From Polymorphobacter megasporae (lineage in GTDB: Bacteria > Pseudomonadota > Alphaproteobacteria > Sphingomonadales > Sphingomonadaceae), in the NCBI RefSeq assembly GCF_018982885.2, contig NZ_CP081848.1, positions 248,001 through 312,000 on the forward strand: a stretch of 64,000 nucleotides of DNA, given 5' to 3'. Below, in pieces: positions 24,895 to 33,242 of this stretch. A program made the position numbers and the translations under genes. Under the pieces are notes generated by a model. That model did not search any database. It worked only from the letters and a program-made list of their open reading frames with translations, and had not been told where the DNA came from. Numbering within the stretch: the stretch's first letter is position 1; the number at the start of each line of letters is the position of its first letter.

Positions 24895-27687
24895 GTGAAG
24901 CATATTCTGTTATTGTCGGCGTGCGCGTTCGCCATGCCCGCCATGGCTTTTGCGCAGGACGCAGCCGTCCAGAACCCGACCGCGCCACCGGCAAATACCG
25001 CTCCGGGCGCCAGCGCCGCCGCCGCCGCAGTGGCCGATGGCAACGCGAGCGAAAACGCCGATACGCGTGACATCATCATCACCGCGACGCGCCGCTCGAC
25101 CGCGCTGTCGAACGTCCCGATCGCGGTCAGCGCGGTCAACGCCGAATCGCTCAAGAATTCGGGCGCGAACGACGTCCGTGCGTTGAACCAGCTCGCCCCG
25201 TCGCTCCTCGTCTCGTCGACCGGCAACGAAGCCAACGCCTCGGCACGAATCCGCGGCATCGGCACCGTCGGCGACAATCCCGGACTCGAATCGTCGGTCG
25301 CGGTGTTCATCGACGGCGTCTATCGCAGCCGCACCGGGTCGGGCCTCAACGAGCTCGGCGAGATCGACCGGATCGAAGTCCTGCGCGGACCGCAGGGCAC
25401 GCTGTTCGGACGCAACGCGTCGGCCGGCCTGATCAACATCGTCACCGCCAAGCCGTCGTTCGAAATCGGCGGCAATGCCGAGGCGACCTACGGCAACTAT
25501 AATTATTACCGCCTGTCGGCCGGCATCACCGGCCCGATCATCGCCGACAAGCTCGCCGCGCGGATCGACGGCGTCTATGTCAAGCGCGACGGCTTCTACA
25601 AGGACATCACCGGCACCGACGGCAGCGACAACAATCGCGACCGCTATTTCGTCCGCGGCCAGCTGCTGTTCACCCCGTCCAGCGACATCAGCCTGCGACT
25701 GATCGGCGACTACACCCACCGCGATGAAAAGTGCTGCGCCGCGGTCTATGTCGCGACGAGGGAGACAAGTGATCCCACCCCGAACACGACGACGCCGGGC
25801 TTCAACACCGACATGGCGGTCACCACCGATGCGTCGAACCGCATCGTCGATGTCCTGAAAAGCCTCGGCGGCGTCTTCCCGACCGACCCGTACAGCCGCC
25901 AGGTCACCGTCACCCCGAACCGCACCTATCGCAACACGACGACCGACGGCGGCCTGTCGGGCCAGCTCGACTGGGATCTCGGCAAGGTCAAGCTGACCGC
26001 GATCACCGCGTATCGCGTCTACAAGGCGGGCGGCGCCGGCGACATCGACTATACCAATGTCGACATCACCTACCGCCCCGACGACGGCAACGCCTATCGC
26101 CGCTTCCGCACCTTCACCCAGGAAGTCCGCGCGCAGGGGTCGCTGTTCGATGACCGGCTCGACTGGCTCGTCGGTGGTTTCTACTCGAAGGAGAAGCTCC
26201 AGGTCGTCGACAACGCCAAGTTCGGCACCCAGTACGGCGCGTTCGCGTCGTGCCGCCTCGTCGCCACCGTCAGCCCGGTTGCGGCGTTGCGCGATCCGAC
26301 CGCGGCGGGCTGCCTCAGCCCGACCGGCCGCGCGGTGTTCGGCGGTGCGTTTGGTGCCGCTGCCCCCGCGATCATCGCCGGGCTCAACCGCCTGTCGACG
26401 CTCAACAATCTCGGCTCGGTTCGCGACGTCTATAATCAGGACAGCGAGAACTATGCGATCTTCACCCACAATATCATCAAGGTTACCGACAAGCTGAGCC
26501 TGACGCTCGGCGGTCGCTACACGCATGAGCGGAAGATCTTCGACGCCAACTTCAACAACAACAACACCGTCTGCCCGGCGCAGCAGGCGGCGCTCGGGCC
26601 GTTCCTGTCGAACGCGGCGCTCGCGGCGTTCGCCGGCGGCATCATCACGCTGACCTGCACCGGCAACTCGAGCGTCGACTCGAACCTGCTCAAGCTCAAC
26701 AGCCGCCTGTCGGAGGGCCAGTTCACCGGCACCGCGGTCGTCTCGTACAAGCCCGTCGATTCGACATTGCTCTACGCGTCGTATGCCAAGGGCTATAAGG
26801 CGGGCGGGTTCAACCTCGACCGCTCGCCGCTCGGAGGATTGAACGGTGTCCTGACGCCGCGGACCAACGCCAACACCAGCGGCGACGAATTGAAGTTCGA
26901 AGCCGAGAAGGTCGATTCGTACGAGGCTGGCCTCAAGTTCAAGAGCCACATGTTCACCGCGAACGTCGCGGCGTTCCGTGAGGAGTTCAAGAACTTCCAG
27001 CTCAACACCTTCAACGGCAGCGTCTTCATCGTCCAGAACATCAGCTCGTGCGCGACGGGCCTTAACGGGGCCGACCGCGACAACTCCTCGACGACGGGCG
27101 CATGCACCAGCGGGACCAAGCCGGGCGTGATCAGCCAGGGCGTCGAGATCGAGACCGGGATCTACCCGGCGAAGGACCTCGCCTTCTCGATCGGCTACAC
27201 CTACGCCGAAACCAAGTACCAGCGGAACCTCGTGTCGAGCAGCGGCGGCGCGCCGTTGTCCGCCGCGCTGTTCTTGCTGCCGGGCAGCCAGGTGTCGAAC
27301 GCGCCGAAGAATGTCGTGACGACGTCGATGGGCTTCACCCCCGACATCCCGAACACCGACGGGCTGAGCGCACTGTTCTATGTCGATAGCCGCTTCACCT
27401 CGGGCTACAACACCGGCTCCGACCTGTTCCCCGAAAAGCGCCAGCCGAGCTTCACCACGGTCAATGCCCGCGTCGGCATCCGCGGCAAGGACCAGCGTTG
27501 GGCGATCGAGTTCTGGGGCCAGAACGTGTTCAACCAGAACTACACGCAGGTCGCGTTCAACACGCCGTTCCAGGGCTCGCAGTCGGTCGCGCAGGTCCAG
27601 GCGTTCGGCGGTACCGGCAACCAGCTGTTCTCGGCGTTCCTTGCCGAGCCGCGGACCTACGGCGCGACGATCCGCGCGCGCTTCTGA
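24895..27687 (+). CDS. TonB-dependent receptor
   Basis: Complete outer-membrane receptor of 930 residues. The signal peptide (MKHILLLSACAFAMPAMAFAQ) begins at the GTG at 24895, which has GGGAG five bases upstream. Then a TonB-box-like DIIITATRR, plug motifs (ARIRGIGTVGDNPGLESS, VAVFIDGVYRSRTG, LRGPQGTLFGRNASAG), and a barrel ending RTYGATIRARF with the terminal Phe typical of outer-membrane proteins. It also contains a CC pair (EKCCAA). It is paralogous to the partial receptor at the window start. The ligand is unknown. Confidence 0.95.
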   Translation: MKHILLLSACAFAMPAMAFAQDAAVQNPTAPPANTAPGASAAAAAVADGNASENADTRDIIITATRRSTALSNVPIAVSAVNAESLKNSGANDVRALNQLAPSLLVSSTGNEANASARIRGIGTVGDNPGLESSVAVFIDGVYRSRTGSGLNELGEIDRIEVLRGPQGTLFGRNASAGLINIVTAKPSFEIGGNAEATYGNYNYYRLSAGITGPIIADKLAARIDGVYVKRDGFYKDITGTDGSDNNRDRYFVRGQLLFTPSSDISLRLIGDYTHRDEKCCAAVYVATRETSDPTPNTTTPGFNTDMAVTTDASNRIVDVLKSLGGVFPTDPYSRQVTVTPNRTYRNTTTDGGLSGQLDWDLGKVKLTAITAYRVYKAGGAGDIDYTNVDITYRPDDGNAYRRFRTFTQEVRAQGSLFDDRLDWLVGGFYSKEKLQVVDNAKFGTQYGAFASCRLVATVSPVAALRDPTAAGCLSPTGRAVFGGAFGAAAPAIIAGLNRLSTLNNLGSVRDVYNQDSENYAIFTHNIIKVTDKLSLTLGGRYTHERKIFDANFNNNNTVCPAQQAALGPFLSNAALAAFAGGIITLTCTGNSSVDSNLLKLNSRLSEGQFTGTAVVSYKPVDSTLLYASYAKGYKAGGFNLDRSPLGGLNGVLTPRTNANTSGDELKFEAEKVDSYEAGLKFKSHMFTANVAAFREEFKNFQLNTFNGSVFIVQNISSCATGLNGADRDNSSTTGACTSGTKPGVISQGVEIETGIYPAKDLAFSIGYTYAETKYQRNLVSSSGGAPLSAALFLLPGSQVSNAPKNVVTTSMGFTPDIPNTDGLSALFYVDSRFTSGYNTGSDLFPEKRQPSFTTVNARVGIRGKDQRWAIEFWGQNVFNQNYTQVAFNTPFQGSQSVAQVQAFGGTGNQLFSAFLAEPRTYGATIRARF

Positions 27688-27694
27688 CAATAGA

Positions 27695-27726
27695 GCTGTC
27701 ATCCCCGCGAAGGCGGGGATGACAGC
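27695..27726. repeat. Perfect palindrome, dispersed intergenic repeat type
   Basis: GCTGTCATCCCCGC, a 4-base centre, GCGGGGATGACAGC. It lies eight bases after the TonB receptor stop. The gtcatccccgc/gcggggatgac core is a palindrome I associate with dispersed intergenic repeats in alphaproteobacteria; it may also stabilise the mRNA 3' end. Confidence 0.7.
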
Positions 27727-27737
27727 CGGAAGATGCA

Positions 27738-27771
27738 AAAAGGCCCGCGCCAGTGATGGCGCGGGCCTTTT
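27738..27771. terminator. Rho-independent terminator
   Basis: AAAAGGCCCGCGCC, loop AGTGAT, GGCGCGGGCCTTTT. A 14-base-pair stem with A/T ends works in both orientations, so it can serve the TonB receptor gene on the plus strand and the glycine-zipper gene on the minus strand. Confidence 0.85.
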
Positions 27772-27793
27772 CGTTCGCAACAGGTTCAGGCGA

Positions 27794-28123
27794 TCAATAC
27801 GGATCGTAGACGCGGTTGCGGCCGTTCTCGTAGTGATAACGGCGGTTGTCGCTCTCGTAATAATAGCGGCGGCCGTTGCGATCCTCATAGCGGTTGTGGT
27901 CGTCGGCGACGGCACCGACGACGGCACCACCGGCGGCACCGATTGCCGCGCCAAGCAGCGGGTTACCGGTCAACGCACCGACAACGGCACCACCGGCGCC
28001 GCCGATCAAGGCACCCTTACCGGCACCGTTGACGTGCTGGTCGCCGTAGCGGTCGGTCGTGCAGCCAGTGGTCATCGCGCCGAGCGCAGTGATCGCGGCA
28101 AGGGCTAAAGGCAGGCGGGTCAT
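27794..28123 (-). CDS. Glycine-zipper 2TM-domain lipoprotein
   Basis: A 109-residue predicted outer-membrane lipoprotein. Lipobox TTGC at the end of a short signal peptide (MTRLPLALAAITALGAMTTGC). The middle contains two glycine-zipper membrane-like repeats (GALIGGAGGAVVGALTG and GAAIGAAGGAVVGAVAD), the tail is Tyr/Arg/Asn-rich (GRRYYYESDNRRYHY). Related to the SlyB/17-kDa-antigen-like group by pattern, though short. Followed on its strand by the bidirectional terminator. Confidence 0.85.
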   Translation of the reverse strand: MTRLPLALAAITALGAMTTGCTTDRYGDQHVNGAGKGALIGGAGGAVVGALTGNPLLGAAIGAAGGAVVGAVADDHNRYEDRNGRRYYYESDNRRYHYENGRNRVYDPY

Positions 28124-28194
28124 TCGTTGGTCCTTCCGAAAACGTTTCAGTCACAACCACCGGTCTTGCCGGTCGTTCCGTGAACGGTCCGTGA

Positions 28195-29181
28195 CTAGGC
28201 CCAGCCCTCGAGAACCTGGTCGGGCGGGCGGTGGCCGTCGGACCAGGTGCGGATATTGGCGATGACCTTCTCGCCCATCGCCTGCCGCCCTTCGAACGTC
28301 GCCGAGCCGAGATGCGGCACGAGGACGACGTTGGGCATGTCGAGCAGCTCGGGGGTGATGACCGGCTCGCGTTCGAAGACGTCGAGCCCGGCCCCGGCGA
28401 TCCCGCCCCGCGCGAGGCACGCCGCGAGCGCCGCCTCGTCGATGATCTCGCCGCGGGCGACGTTGATCAGATAGACGTGCCGCTGCATCAGCCGCAGCGC
28501 CGCCTCGTCGATTAGATGGTGAGTCTCGGGCGTCAGCGGGCAGTTGATCGAGACGATGTCGACCCGCGCGAGCATCGCCGCGAGCGTCGGCCAGTACGTC
28601 GCCTCGACCGCTTGCTCGGCGGCGGCCGGCAGCCGCTCGCGGTTGTGATAGTGAATCGAGCAGCCGAAGGCGCGCGCGCGGACCGCGACCGCCTGCCCGA
28701 TCCGGCCCATGCCGACGATGCCCAATCGCTTGCCGGTGACGCGGTGGCCGAGCATGCCGGTCGGCGACCAGCCGGTCCATTCGCCCGCGCGAAGCAATTT
28801 CTCGCCCTCACCGATCCGCCGCGGGACGCTGAGGATCAGCGCCATGACCATGTCGGCGGTGTCGTCGGTGAGGACGCCCGGGGTGTTGGTGACGACGATA
28901 TTCTTCGCCCGCGCCGCCGGAAGGTCGAGGTGGTCGACCCCGGTGCCGAAGTTGGCGATCAGCTTCAAGCGCGGCCCGGCGGCACCAATGATCTCCGCCG
29001 TCAGGTCGTCGCTGACGGTCGGCACCAGCACGTCGGCGCGTGCGCAGGCGTCGGCGAGCTGGCCCGCGTCCATCGCGACATCGTCGAAGTTGAGTTCGAC
29101 ATCGAACAGCTCGGCCATCCGCGTCTCGACCGCCTGCGGCAGGCGGCGGGTGACGATGACCTTCGGGCGGGCGCGCGACAT
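28195..29181 (-). CDS. D-isomer-specific 2-hydroxyacid dehydrogenase (glyoxylate/hydroxypyruvate reductase-like)
   Basis: A 328-residue NAD(P)-dependent oxidoreductase. Motifs: LIANFGTGVDHLDL before the linker, the nucleotide fold GKRLGIVGMGRIGQAVAVRARAFG in two adjacent segments, the catalytic Arg in NVARGEIID, the Glu in LDVFEREP, and the catalytic His in LVPHLGSAT. The pattern is closest to D-glycerate/glyoxylate reductases. The ATG at 29181 is taken; a TTG two codons earlier has no site. It is divergent from the SH3 protein gene. Confidence 0.93.
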   Translation of the reverse strand: MSRARPKVIVTRRLPQAVETRMAELFDVELNFDDVAMDAGQLADACARADVLVPTVSDDLTAEIIGAAGPRLKLIANFGTGVDHLDLPAARAKNIVVTNTPGVLTDDTADMVMALILSVPRRIGEGEKLLRAGEWTGWSPTGMLGHRVTGKRLGIVGMGRIGQAVAVRARAFGCSIHYHNRERLPAAAEQAVEATYWPTLAAMLARVDIVSINCPLTPETHHLIDEAALRLMQRHVYLINVARGEIIDEAALAACLARGGIAGAGLDVFEREPVITPELLDMPNVVLVPHLGSATFEGRQAMGEKVIANIRTWSDGHRPPDQVLEGWA

Positions 29182-29257
29182 GAACAAGGGCTAGATGCGG
29201 CGGCGATAGGCGTCAACCTTCGCGCTCCCTCTTAGCGTTGCGAGTCGTTATAGTGCG

Positions 29258-29758
29258 ATGATGTTCCTCGCCGTTCTTGCCCTCGCTGCCGCTACCCCCG
29301 CCGCCAAGCCTGCGCCGATCGACGGCGACGCGACGCGCGGCGTGTCGGGGCTGCCGGTGCCGCGCTTCGTCAGCCTCAAGTCCGACAGGGCGTATCTCCG
29401 CACCGGCCCGGGCGATCGCTACCCGGTCAGCTGGGTCTATGTCCGCAAGGGGCTGCCGGTCGAGGTGATCCGCGAATACGGCATCTGGCGGCAGATCCGC
29501 GACATCGGCGGCAGCACCGGCTGGATGAACAAGCAGCTCATCGCCGGCACCCGCACCGCGGTCGTCACCGGGCAGGTCCGGACGATGTTCGCCGGGGCCG
29601 ACCTCCAGTCGAACCCGGTCTGGCGGATCGAACCGGGCGCGCTTGTCCGTGTCGTGCTGTGCGACCAGGCATGGTGCCGCGTCGATCGTGGCGGCAAGTC
29701 GGGCTATATCCTGCGCAGCCAGCTGTGGGGCGTCCAGCCGGGCGAGACGATCGGCTGA
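29258..29758 (+). CDS. SH3-domain secreted protein
   Basis: A 166-residue protein with a short N-terminal hydrophobic segment (MMFLAVLALAAATPAA) and two bacterial SH3-like units. The first reads FVSLKSDRAYLRTGPGDRYPVSWVY split around the RTGPG motif and ends GSTGWMNKQLI; the second, AVVTGQVRTMFAGAD through GYILRSQLWGV, is more divergent. Proteins of this type (DUF1058 / SH3_4) bind or act near peptidoglycan in the periplasm. Two adjacent ATG codons at 29258 and 29261 are both possible starts. Divergent from the 2-hydroxyacid dehydrogenase. Confidence 0.88.
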   Translation: MMFLAVLALAAATPAAKPAPIDGDATRGVSGLPVPRFVSLKSDRAYLRTGPGDRYPVSWVYVRKGLPVEVIREYGIWRQIRDIGGSTGWMNKQLIAGTRTAVVTGQVRTMFAGADLQSNPVWRIEPGALVRVVLCDQAWCRVDRGGKSGYILRSQLWGVQPGETIG

Positions 29759-29764
29759 CCACGC

Positions 29765-31186
29765 TCAGCGCGGCGCCAGACGCTCCCCGCCTTTGACGAA
29801 CATCAGCACGACCAGCCCGACCAGCACCAGCCCCGAGATCGGCAGCAGCCCGAGCCGCTGTGACCCGGTCGCGCCGGTCGCGATCTCGACGAGCAGCGGG
29901 CCGAGCCACATCGTCGCGTTGCCGGCGATCGCGAACAGCCCGAAGAACACTCCGACCCGATGCGGCGGCACCACCCGCGTCAGCATCGTCCGTCGCGACG
30001 CGTACGCCGCCGTCACGCTGACGGCACCGAGAAAGCCGCAAACGAGCAGCGCGATATCGGGCTGGGTGCGGAACAGCGGGCCGTTCCAGACAAGGGCGTG
30101 GGCATGCGGGTCGAACGCCTGGAAGAACATCCGGTCCTTGCCCTGCCCGAGCCCGAGGATTTGCGACACGATCACCCCGACGAGTTCGATCTTCAGCGCC
30201 GCCTTCGGCCCGATTGTCTGGTCGAGCCAGCCGCCGAGAATGCCGCCGACGACCGAGAAGCAGCTGAGGATCATCCCGTAGGCGAGCAGCTCGAGCGACC
30301 CCCAGCCCATCGCCCCGCCCGCATAAATGCCGGTGAAGACGAGGATGCCGGTCAGGCCGTCGGTGAACAACAGGACGCTGCCGAGGTAGATGAGCGCATT
30401 GCGGTTGCCCCGCGCCTCGCGGAACAGCGCGATGAGGTCGGCCGCACCGCCACGGATCGCCGCGCCGATGCGCGTGCCGGTCGACGCGACGTCGGGAACG
30501 AAGGCGAACAGAGGGATCGATCCGACGAGCATCAGCGCGGCGACGAGCGGCCCGACGATCCGGTCGGTCTGATGCGTGACAGGGTCGAGGCCGAACAGCG
30601 GGTGCGCGGGGATGAAGCTCCACGCGACCTTACCCGGCAGGGCGAACGCCCCGAAGATCACCGCGAGCATCACCACCGAAGTAAAGTTGACCAGCGCCAG
30701 CGCCGCGCCCGACGCCGCCCCGGCGCGCGCCATCCCGGCAGCGGGCAACAGCAGCGCGTTGTGGAGCGTATCGGACCACGCGATCAGCACGTTCATCGCG
30801 GCGAAGATCGCCAGCGCGCCGAGCGGCCCGATCACCCCGCCCGGCGTGACCCACCATAATGCGGCGACGAGCGGCACCATCAGCGCGAGCGTCGCCGCGA
30901 GCCACGGCTTGCGCGGCCCCATCCGGTCGACCGCCGCGCCGAGCAACGGCACCGTCAGCAGGACGATCCAGCCGCCGTACTTCGCCGCCGCCGCAACGAG
31001 CAACTGCCCCTGCACCGGATTGCCGATCACATCGCGGACGAAATACGGCGCGAAGATGTAGATCGTGACGAGGACGACGTACGGATCGCGGACGCCCTGG
31101 AACAACGCCCAGCTCCACGAGGCGCGGTCGAGTGCCTTCGGCGGCACGACTGCGCCGCCGCTCGTCACCGGTGCGATGCTTGCCAC
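29765..31186 (-). CDS. MFS transporter (UMF1-like)
   Basis: A 473-residue inner-membrane carrier with about 12 hydrophobic segments. The N-terminal segment SWALFQGVRDPYVVLVTIYIFAPYFVRDV split here and the loop GAAVDRMGPRKPWLA (motif A-like) match the UMF1/Atg22-like group. The second half contains GGILGGWLDQTIGPKAALK as the repeated motif A. Starts at GTG 31186 with GGAGG nine bases upstream. Its 3' end is close to the SH3 protein gene. Substrate unknown. Confidence 0.88.
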   Translation of the reverse strand: MASIAPVTSGGAVVPPKALDRASWSWALFQGVRDPYVVLVTIYIFAPYFVRDVIGNPVQGQLLVAAAAKYGGWIVLLTVPLLGAAVDRMGPRKPWLAATLALMVPLVAALWWVTPGGVIGPLGALAIFAAMNVLIAWSDTLHNALLLPAAGMARAGAASGAALALVNFTSVVMLAVIFGAFALPGKVAWSFIPAHPLFGLDPVTHQTDRIVGPLVAALMLVGSIPLFAFVPDVASTGTRIGAAIRGGAADLIALFREARGNRNALIYLGSVLLFTDGLTGILVFTGIYAGGAMGWGSLELLAYGMILSCFSVVGGILGGWLDQTIGPKAALKIELVGVIVSQILGLGQGKDRMFFQAFDPHAHALVWNGPLFRTQPDIALLVCGFLGAVSVTAAYASRRTMLTRVVPPHRVGVFFGLFAIAGNATMWLGPLLVEIATGATGSQRLGLLPISGLVLVGLVVLMFVKGGERLAPR

Positions 31187-31425
31187 GATCGATGTCCTCC
31201 CCAGGACGGTTTTACCGATGATGGCGTAATTGCGCGGGCGTGCCTAGCGGGGTGGAGACCACCATTCCGGGCTTGACATTATGAACCGGATAGGCTAAGT
31301 AAAATCGAGTGCGGGAAAGTGTGCGTTACACAGAAATTTCTTGCGGAGTCGTTTTCCTAGAGCGGAAATGGAAGACGCAAAACACGTGCGTTTGTGTGAA
31401 CTTGTTTTGAACTTAGCGGAATAGG

Positions 31426-32532
31426 TTAAATCTGTAGCCCGGCACGCCGGAGCGCGGTGGGCGGCACCCGGGTCAGTGCCGCCGCCCAGCGCAGCAACGG
31501 CGGCACCAGCCCGATCCCGGCCACGAGCAGATGCCGCCCGGCGACCGTCTCGCCCGCCCGCTGGAGCCACGTCGCCCGGCCGATCTGCGCGGCGACATCG
31601 TGGCGGAAGCGCGCATGGTACGCCGCCGGGGTCGCCCCGCCGAGCACCGCCGCCGCCGCCAGCCGAGCGCTGTGGAGCGCGATCGACATGCCGTCGCCCG
31701 AGAACGACGGGATCACCCCCGCCTGGTCGCCGAGGCGGAACGCGCTGTCCTCGCCGCGGTGGACGAAGCCGTACGGCACCCCCGAAATCGTCAGCGGGCG
31801 GTCGAGCAGGGGGGTCGCATTGCCCAGCCGCCGCGCCAGATGCGGCTCACGCAGCAGGTCGGCGAGCAGCCCCTCGCCGCCCCCCGCCGCATCGAACCTT
31901 GGGCGCCCGACGAGGAGGCACAGGTTGACCATCCCGTCCTCGACCCGCTGCAACCCGGCATAGCCGCCGTCGAACAGGACGATCTCGATGACCCCGGCAA
32001 GGGCACGGAGCGTCGCCGCATCGGCCCGGTAATATTGCTTGAACCCGATCAGATGGTCGAGCGTCCCGGTCGTATCGCGCTTGGCCCCCCGGACATCATG
32101 CTTGCCCGTCGCCAGCAGCAGGCTCGCCGGGGTCAGCGCGCCGCTGGTCGTCGTCAGCGCGGTGCCGTCGACCTGCCGGACCGTGACGCCGCGCTCGACC
32201 TTCGCCCCCGCCGCCGCCGCGTGATCGAGCAGCGCCGCATCGAGCCGCCGCCGGGTCAGTCCGAGCGCGGTGAACGGCAGCCGCGCCTCGGCGCTCCGGC
32301 TCCCCGACACCAGCCGGACCCGGTCGATCGGGCTCCCGCCGAGCCGTCCGGCATCGAAACCGAGCGCCGCCAGATGCGCCTGCGCCTCGGTCGACAGGAA
32401 CTCGCCGCAGACCTTGTCGTGCTCGCCCGCCGTCTTCTCGAGTAGCAGCGGCCGCTGCCCTGCCTGCGCCAGCAGCGCCGCCGCCGCCCCGCCCGCCAGC
32501 CCGCCGCCGACGATGACGGTCGTGGCTACCAC
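31426..32532 (-). CDS. FAD-dependent oxidoreductase (geranylgeranyl-reductase-like), type III PKS cluster
   Basis: About 368 residues. The N-terminal dinucleotide fold VIVGGGLAGGAAAALLAQAG, then DKVCGEFLSTEAQAHL (the GEFLS motif of the geranylgeranyl-reductase/halogenase-like branch) and the FAD-ribityl site FRLGDQAGVIPSFSGDGMS. It lacks a membrane anchor except for a mildly hydrophobic C-terminus. The GTG at 32532 overlaps the methyltransferase stop by seven bases. As third gene of the type III PKS operon it probably oxidises or reduces the polyketide product (ring hydroxylation to a quinone, or side-chain change); the exact reaction is inference. Confidence 0.88.
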   Translation of the reverse strand: MVATTVIVGGGLAGGAAAALLAQAGQRPLLLEKTAGEHDKVCGEFLSTEAQAHLAALGFDAGRLGGSPIDRVRLVSGSRSAEARLPFTALGLTRRRLDAALLDHAAAAGAKVERGVTVRQVDGTALTTTSGALTPASLLLATGKHDVRGAKRDTTGTLDHLIGFKQYYRADAATLRALAGVIEIVLFDGGYAGLQRVEDGMVNLCLLVGRPRFDAAGGGEGLLADLLREPHLARRLGNATPLLDRPLTISGVPYGFVHRGEDSAFRLGDQAGVIPSFSGDGMSIALHSARLAAAAVLGGATPAAYHARFRHDVAAQIGRATWLQRAGETVAGRHLLVAGIGLVPPLLRWAAALTRVPPTALRRAGLQI

Positions 32533-33242
32533 GACGTGCGCTTGAGCCGCTCGACGCACAGCCGGAAGGGGAAGACCTGGCTCACCGTCGCCCCGGTGAT
32601 CCCGGTGGTGCCGAGCGCGCGTTCCCATTCGTCGGGGACGAAGCTCCGCGCCACCGACACCGGCCCGTCGTGGCGGACGAAGCGGTGCCAGCGCATCACT
32701 GCCGCCAACGCGGTGAAGCCGTAGTAGGCGAACCAGTGGCGGCGGAGGTCGTTGACGAACCAGCCGCGGACCGCCTTCGCCTCCATCCACATCAGGAAGC
32801 GGCCGACCTGGCGGTCGGTCAAATGATGGGTGACGAGCGAGCTGACGATGAAGTCGACCGGCTCGGCAGGGTCGAAGTCGAAGACGTCGGCGGTGCGGTA
32901 GTCGATGCCCAGCGCGGGGTCGGTCGCGGCGCGTGCCGCAGGCTCGCTCAACGGGTTGAGGTCGACCCCGATCAGCCGCGGGCGGAACCCCTTCGCGGTC
33001 GCCCAGCGGTGGATCGCCCGCAGCATGTCGCCCTCGCCGTAGCCGACATCGACGAGCGTGAAGGTGTCCCCGGGGTTCATCGTCGCGGTCGACTCAGCAA
33101 GCCACCTCAGCGTCGGCGGCCGTGCCAGCGTCACGGTGTTGACCGTCGCGAGGTCGCGCAGGCACGCGGCGAAGTCGGCCGCAGTCACACCGTCGGCGTC
33201 CATCATCTCGGACTCGGGCGATCGTTCGGCGAAGCTCCGCAT
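32526..33242 (-). CDS. Class I SAM-dependent methyltransferase, type III PKS cluster
   Basis: A 238-residue methyltransferase. The SAM site reads FTLVDVGYGEGDMLRAIHRW (D-x-G-x-G-x-G, near residue 65), followed by LIGVDLNPLS and the post-IV motif DFIVSSLVTHHLTD. The C-terminal half WFVNDLRRHWFAYYGF is typical of the small group next to type III PKS genes. ATG 33242 directly follows the PKS stop (TAAATG), and its own stop overlaps the oxidoreductase start. It likely O- or C-methylates the polyketide product. Confidence 0.9.
   Translation of the reverse strand: MRSFAERSPESEMMDADGVTAADFAACLRDLATVNTVTLARPPTLRWLAESTATMNPGDTFTLVDVGYGEGDMLRAIHRWATAKGFRPRLIGVDLNPLSEPAARAATDPALGIDYRTADVFDFDPAEPVDFIVSSLVTHHLTDRQVGRFLMWMEAKAVRGWFVNDLRRHWFAYYGFTALAAVMRWHRFVRHDGPVSVARSFVPDEWERALGTTGITGATVSQVFPFRLCVERLKRTSW

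Noticed and set aside
24910-27954. Minus-strand 1014-codon open frame opposite the TonB receptor
   Set aside because: Composition is that of an antisense shadow in high-GC DNA; the plus-strand receptor has full motifs and a signal peptide.
31273-31300. TTGACA-containing promoter-like sequence on the plus strand in the gap 31187-31425
   Set aside because: No acceptable -10 at 16-18 bases and no plus-strand gene downstream; the gap is AT-rich but otherwise shows nothing.
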